This document shows, one piece after another, positions 59,901 through 64,000 of a DNA stretch of 64,000 nt (position 1 is the first letter of the stretch; each line of letters opens with the position of its first letter). The DNA comes from Bryopsis sp. KO-2023. Lineage: Eukaryota > Chlorophyta > Ulvophyceae > Bryopsidales > Bryopsidaceae. The position numbers and the translations under genes were made by a program. The notes below the pieces were generated by a model, which saw only the letters and a list, made by a program, of their open reading frames with translations, was not told where the DNA came from and did not search any database. The stretch is taken from positions 6,820,001 to 6,884,000 of the forward strand of contig BSYQ01000004.1 in NCBI GenBank assembly GCA_030272585.1, given 5' to 3'.

Positions 59901-62173
59901 AAATCGTTGTCTTTTTTTTAAAGAATTTGCAGCTGAAAGATCCTGTAATATATCCTTCTGATAAGAAATATGCAGATTTCTTCAAAACAATTCAAGGGGG
60001 GCTCATGAATGGTGCTTGTGTTGATTTATTTTTTTTACCAGAGGCGTTTTCTCGACATGGATGAGGTCAGAACCGAATCTTCAAGAAACGCCAGCAAATC
60101 AAACCTGGCTGTGCGCACACCTGAGGAGCCGCCCAACGACTGCACAATAACTTGCCGTCCGAAAACCTCCAAAAAGAAAATGGTCAAGGCGCTGAGGAGC
60201 TTCATCTGCGGACGAAGGGCCAAAAAAAGTTTGGAAAAATCCTGGACGGATCGAGATTTGAAAGACCTCGTTGCTGCTCAAAGCGGCACTGGGGCCATCA
60301 GGCCTAGTCTCGACAGGGACCGTGTGATGGACTCTTCGTCCAGGTAAAGCCTGGATGTATATGTATGTTCAGAATTGTATTTTTTTCCCAAATTATGCTT
60401 CAGTGTTTCTGTGAGCTATACCGTGTTTTTCGTGATTTTTGGTTTCTTTTTGATTAAAGTCGATTATTGAGGGAATGAAGTTTTTAAAAAAATTCTTGTT
60501 TTGAGACGGAGTGTGAGAATATGGTGGGGTGAAAATATGAGAATGAAAATAAAAACGTTCTGTTTTGTTTTTTTTTATGATTAGCAGGGAAGAAAGCTCC
60601 CAGGATTCTGAAATATTGGACACCCCACGGGGCCATCGTGGTGAAAGATATTTCATTCCAGAAGTGAATCCACCGAAGGTGCGACTTCTTAGCACAAATT
60701 TTTAGCACAAATTTCTAGGGTTGATGTTTTTGGTGTTGCCTACAAACAATCAAAGAATAAAAATTCAAGTTTTTTTGTTTTTTTTCCCCTGCGAAAACAG
60801 CAATTCTCGATATTAATTTGCTTAATGTTATTTTTTGCACACTTTTTTTTGGTGAACAGCAGAGATCTGTTCAGATCGTATCGAAGCCAGGGACTCCAGA
60901 GAGCAACCCAAGGATCACCGAGATCAAGTGGAAGGAGATGGAGCCTCCGCATTTCCAGCTGAGCAATGGCGAATGGGCCAAGTACTGGAAATTCAATGGC
61001 CATTGGGTCCTCGACCCAGAGATGAGTGATGCTCAAACCGTGCGGCAAGCCTCCGGACCCCGGCAAAAAGCTGCCAACAAAATCCACTCTGTGGTGGTAA
61101 GGCTCGATGTCAGACCTGAAGTGAAATAAGAAGAGGAAAAAATCCCCTCGAGATTGATCCCAATAGAGAAAAGTTGTTATTGCAGTTATTGGAAAAAGGG
61201 TTGAAAATGTTTCAGGAGAAAGTTGGTTTTGTGAAATGTTATTTTCCCCTCAAGTTTGTGTGCAAACTGGAGTGATTATAATTCGATTGTAATCGTCTTG
61301 CTACCCCATGTCCGTTTATTTATTTATTTATTTATTTTTCCTCTTTTTTTTGGCCAAGATTGATTCGACCCCAAGGGTCTGTCGAATGGCGTTTCTGTCC
61401 GATGCTTTGCAAGTACAAGAGCAAATGCCTTGGGGCGGGGAAATCGTGAATTGCGAGCGAAGAGATCGCCAAATGGGTTATATGCTGGCTTGGGTGGAGC
61501 GCACACGAAAAGGGTTCATCACAAGGTGATTTAAAAAAATAAAAAAAACTGGTTCTTCGTTGTGTTAATAAATTTGTATGTTATAGGCATGCTCAATTCT
61601 TCTCATTGGTCATACTCTTTTCGCAAAAATCTGGATTTTTTCACTCATAACCCCTTTTGTGTTTTCAAATGAAGGATGGACTGGGGGGATCCATGCCCTG
61701 CCCACCTGGCCGAAAGTTTCGAGCTATCCAAAGATGGCCAGCTCCTTTTTTCCATTCAAGAAATTGAAAGGAGGGACAAACCAGAAGCCCGATCTCGTAC
61801 AAGGTAGCCAAAAAAAATTGTTGTACAATAACATCCATCTTTTAAAAAATAAAAAGATTCGACATTTGCGCAATTCAAAAAATTTCTCCTGCAGAAAAGA
61901 ATTCATTTTCACTTTGGGGGAATTAAATTTTCTGGATATGTTTTATTTTTTCCTCCACATTCCCCAGACAAGTGTATGTTTTTTCTATTTTTGAATTTTG
62001 TTTAACAATCGTATGTATCCATTTTTTTTTTTTTGCTGAGAAAATGTGGATTGGAAGCAACGTTGTACTGAACTAGAAATTCGATGTTTTTGACAATGCT
62101 TTTTTCCTTCATTTGGTTAAGTCAAATGTTGGGATGATTGTTTTGCAGGAGTGTTTATAGACGACAGGGCTAG
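56984..62173 (+). CDS. 714-aa protein of unknown function, twelve exons
   Basis: Exons 56984-57226, 57500-57644, 57884-58031, 58393-58747, 59110-59358, 59731-59784, 60042-60343, 60588-60678, 60860-61096, 61359-61525, 61675-61803 and 62149-62173 (TAG) join in phase throughout. The N-terminal two thirds are Ser/Arg/Gln-rich and probably disordered, with a (GS)n run made by GGGTCT repeats and a basic block (PKTSKKKMVKALRSFICGRRAKKS). The last about 200 residues look folded: EWAKYWKFNGHWVLDPEMSD, CRMAFLSDALQVQEQMPWGG, YMLAWVERTRKGFITRMDWGDPCPAHL. Trp-rich strands suggest a beta-domain, family unknown. The start is the first ATG after a CCAG; an upstream coding exon cannot be excluded. The third exon boundary (57884) is the weakest. 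Confidence 0.65.
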
Positions 62174-63410
62174 GATTGATTCCGGGCTACCCTCTGTTCA
62201 AAAATTGTCGATTCACCAACACACCAAGAAAGAAGCCCATACCACCCAAAAAAAAAAAAACTCAACAAAAACGAAAACAGAAAACAAAAAGTGATCCATA
62301 AGCGAAAAAAACAAAATCCCCACTTGGATGTTGCGAGTCCATGACAAGTTTGTCTATTAGCAAAAAAGGTATGGTTAAGAAAAAAGATTTTATTTTGTTT
62401 TTCAGGGCAAGGGGGTGGGCTGTGGTTTTGACTGTTTGCTTTTTCTTTTTCTTTTTTTTGTGGTTTAGCATGCACTCAAGGGGGAGTCTTGGGATTTTTA
62501 TAAAACAGGGTTTGATTTTGTACGATGACGTTTTGACATTCGACTGAATACAGCTCAATGACTTTCTGCTTTTTTTTCAAATTATCCATGATGGGTATTC
62601 TTGTAATCTATTGATGTGAACGGGAAGGAAGCGCCTCTCTCCGTAAATTTAATCAATATTGTTTATTTTTTTTGTTTGCAATTCCTTTTTGTTTTTTTTT
62701 ATTCAGTCCTGTTTTGACACACTCTGTCCGATGATAAGAAAATTGACAATATCAAAAATTGGCCAAGTTCGGACACAATGTGTTGCAAAAAAAGAGACAA
62801 TGAGATATCTTTTTCCTACCCAACTACTCTGAAAATCATGATAATCTACCCACTCCAAGAAAAAGCGACAAATATGCAGCGGGGGTGGAGAGGAGATTTC
62901 ATTATCTGGAAAGAGGGTGTGGTGCACCAACCCACTTCTTTTTCATCGAAAACCTCAAGTTGCAAAAATATAATTTCCAAGGAAAAAAATGTGCTTTCCG
63001 AAGTTCAGTCCACCTCCCAGTAAGGCAAAGGGGATTCGAACCCCATCCATCCCTTTTCAAACTTGCCTTTTTTCTTTTCTGAGAAAAGAAAACCCGCAGG
63101 AAAAGAAACTCATACTAGAATACCTAGTAGGTATTTTGATTTTTTTCCCCCTTCTAAACTGGGCCCATTCTGGCCCCCTTTTGCCCAACCCCCAGGCATT
63201 TTTTTTTTCTCCCCCATAACAAAGAGTATTATTTCCCATCCACGAAACTGGTCTCACCCAAGCCCCACAGCTGTAACCTCGTTTTCCTTTCTACCCATTT
63301 TCCCCCAGCCATTTTTCAAACGAGAATAGTTCCCATCTCTTTCCCCTTTTTTTGTCTATTCTCTCTATCATTTGTTTCTTTTGTTCTACTCCCTATAATC
63401 CCAGGACACT
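62174..63410. other. AT-rich intergenic stretch
   Basis: Low-complexity sequence between two convergent genes. It contains the tRNA-like fold listed separately and no coding signal that I trust. Confidence 0.5.
63021..63069 (-). ncRNA. Truncated tRNA-like fold (acceptor plus T arm only)
   Basis: Minus strand: a 7-bp acceptor-like stem (AAGGCAA and TTGCCTT) and a T arm GGGG TTCGAAT CCCC in standard relation to the 3' strand, with only 18 nt where D and anticodon arms should be. GTTCGAATC matches a pol III B box. It may be a tRNA pseudogene with an internal deletion. Confidence 0.35.
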
Positions 63411-63966
63411 TTATCTAGGCTTTGTGAAACATTTCACAAGAATCCCCGCAACTCCCAAAGCTCCCATCAAGCCACATCCCCATCGGACGTACTTCCACGA
63501 ATTCCGGGGGCCATCATATCGATCTCCGCCCGAGCTACAAGGCTCGAATTCGACGGCTTCTCCTTCGGGTATTGGGTCCAGTCTAGGTGCTGGCCTCTTT
63601 GCGAGCAGCCCCGCCTTCTCCTCCTCTCGCTCCTGTTGAAGCTGTCGCTCTTTTGCTTTTTTAAGTCTCGCCAAGAGATCCTGGAGGCACAGACACATTG
63701 TATGTACCGTCTCAAAAATAACGCCTCAAGGTCCCGCGGAGCCCTGCTAACTTGAGGTTTCTTTTTGTGGACACCCGGATCTCATAGAGTCGTTTTCCGC
63801 CCCAAGAATGTGTCGGAAAAGGAAAACAAGCAGGAAAACGGCGTACCATGCGGGCGTCATGCGGCTCAGAGCCGTCGCACCCCAGTTCGAGACTACTTCC
63901 ATTCGTCGCCATCTTTCTGGTGCGTCTCTTCTTGCAGCAGAACAGTCGACTGGCCTTTGGTACCAT
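63411..63966 (-). CDS. Small protein with coiled coil and C-terminal membrane anchor, two exons
   Basis: Exon 1 at 63966-63847 and exon 2 at 63680-63411 (stop) join in phase 0 to 129 aa. The N-terminus is basic with two cysteines (RLFCCKKRRTRK), which might be a palmitoylation or targeting site. A Lys/Glu/Gln-rich helix (LLARLKKAKERQLQQEREEE) follows, then a soluble loop and one hydrophobic segment (GCGLMGALGVAGILVKCF) close to the C-terminus, as in tail-anchored proteins. A second in-frame Met (MATNGSS) could be the start. The gene is near the window edge, so an upstream exon may be missing. Family not recognised. Confidence 0.55.
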
Positions 63967-64000
63967 CTTTGACTTTTTGTGGTCTTCAAAACTGTGTTGG

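Overview
This window is nuclear DNA of an intron-rich eukaryote. Host genes are split into many short exons with ordinary GT..AG introns (longer than about 600 bp at most). Intergenic DNA is AT-rich and full of homopolymer runs, and two eukaryote-wide GTPase genes are present (DRG1 and LSG1). A DUF1279/FAM210-like protein with a transit-peptide-like N-terminus suggests an alga or other protist, but nothing here fixes the lineage.

Left arm (1-15,018), in order: a small three-exon gene on the minus strand (499-1079); DRG1 in ten exons (2154-6020, minus); the divergently transcribed FAM210-like gene (6303-7433, plus); a 617-aa acidic, low-complexity protein in six exons (8496-11663, plus); and a small signal-peptide/membrane protein in three exons (13692-14138, plus).

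Centre (15,019-47,825): a 33-kb nest of LTR retrotransposons. Element C (minus strand, 258-bp LTRs, flank repeat ACCC) was cut by element A (plus strand, 473-bp LTRs, target duplication GCGAG). A was then cut three times: by B1 in its 5' LTR (minus strand, duplication GTCTC), by B2 in its pol gene (minus strand, duplication TGAAC), and by a 538-bp TRIM-like element D in its 3' LTR (duplication CTTAC). A and B are related chromodomain-bearing Ty3/gypsy elements. Their layout is unusual: one or two small ORFs before gag, SR-rich Gag with one zinc knuckle, a probable -1 frameshift signal with a well-conserved stem, a long Pol, and a separate last ORF coding for a coiled-coil plus RING-like zinc-binding protein. 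C is a different Ty3-like element whose Gag region carries hydrophobic, membrane-type segments. All elements carry the same 12-base primer-binding core. Within each element the LTRs look identical by eye, so the whole stack is recent.

Right arm (47,826-64,000): intergenic DNA with two exon-like stretches, a 577-bp MITE with TA duplication, a possible small secreted protein, LSG1 in nine exons (50857-55287, plus), a tRNA-like remnant, an unresolved exon-like stretch, a 714-aa protein of unknown function in twelve exons (56984-62173, plus), a truncated tRNA-like fold, and a two-exon small tail-anchored protein (63411-63966, minus). Gene models were spliced by eye from reading frame, splice-site consensus and protein similarity; phases were checked exon by exon.
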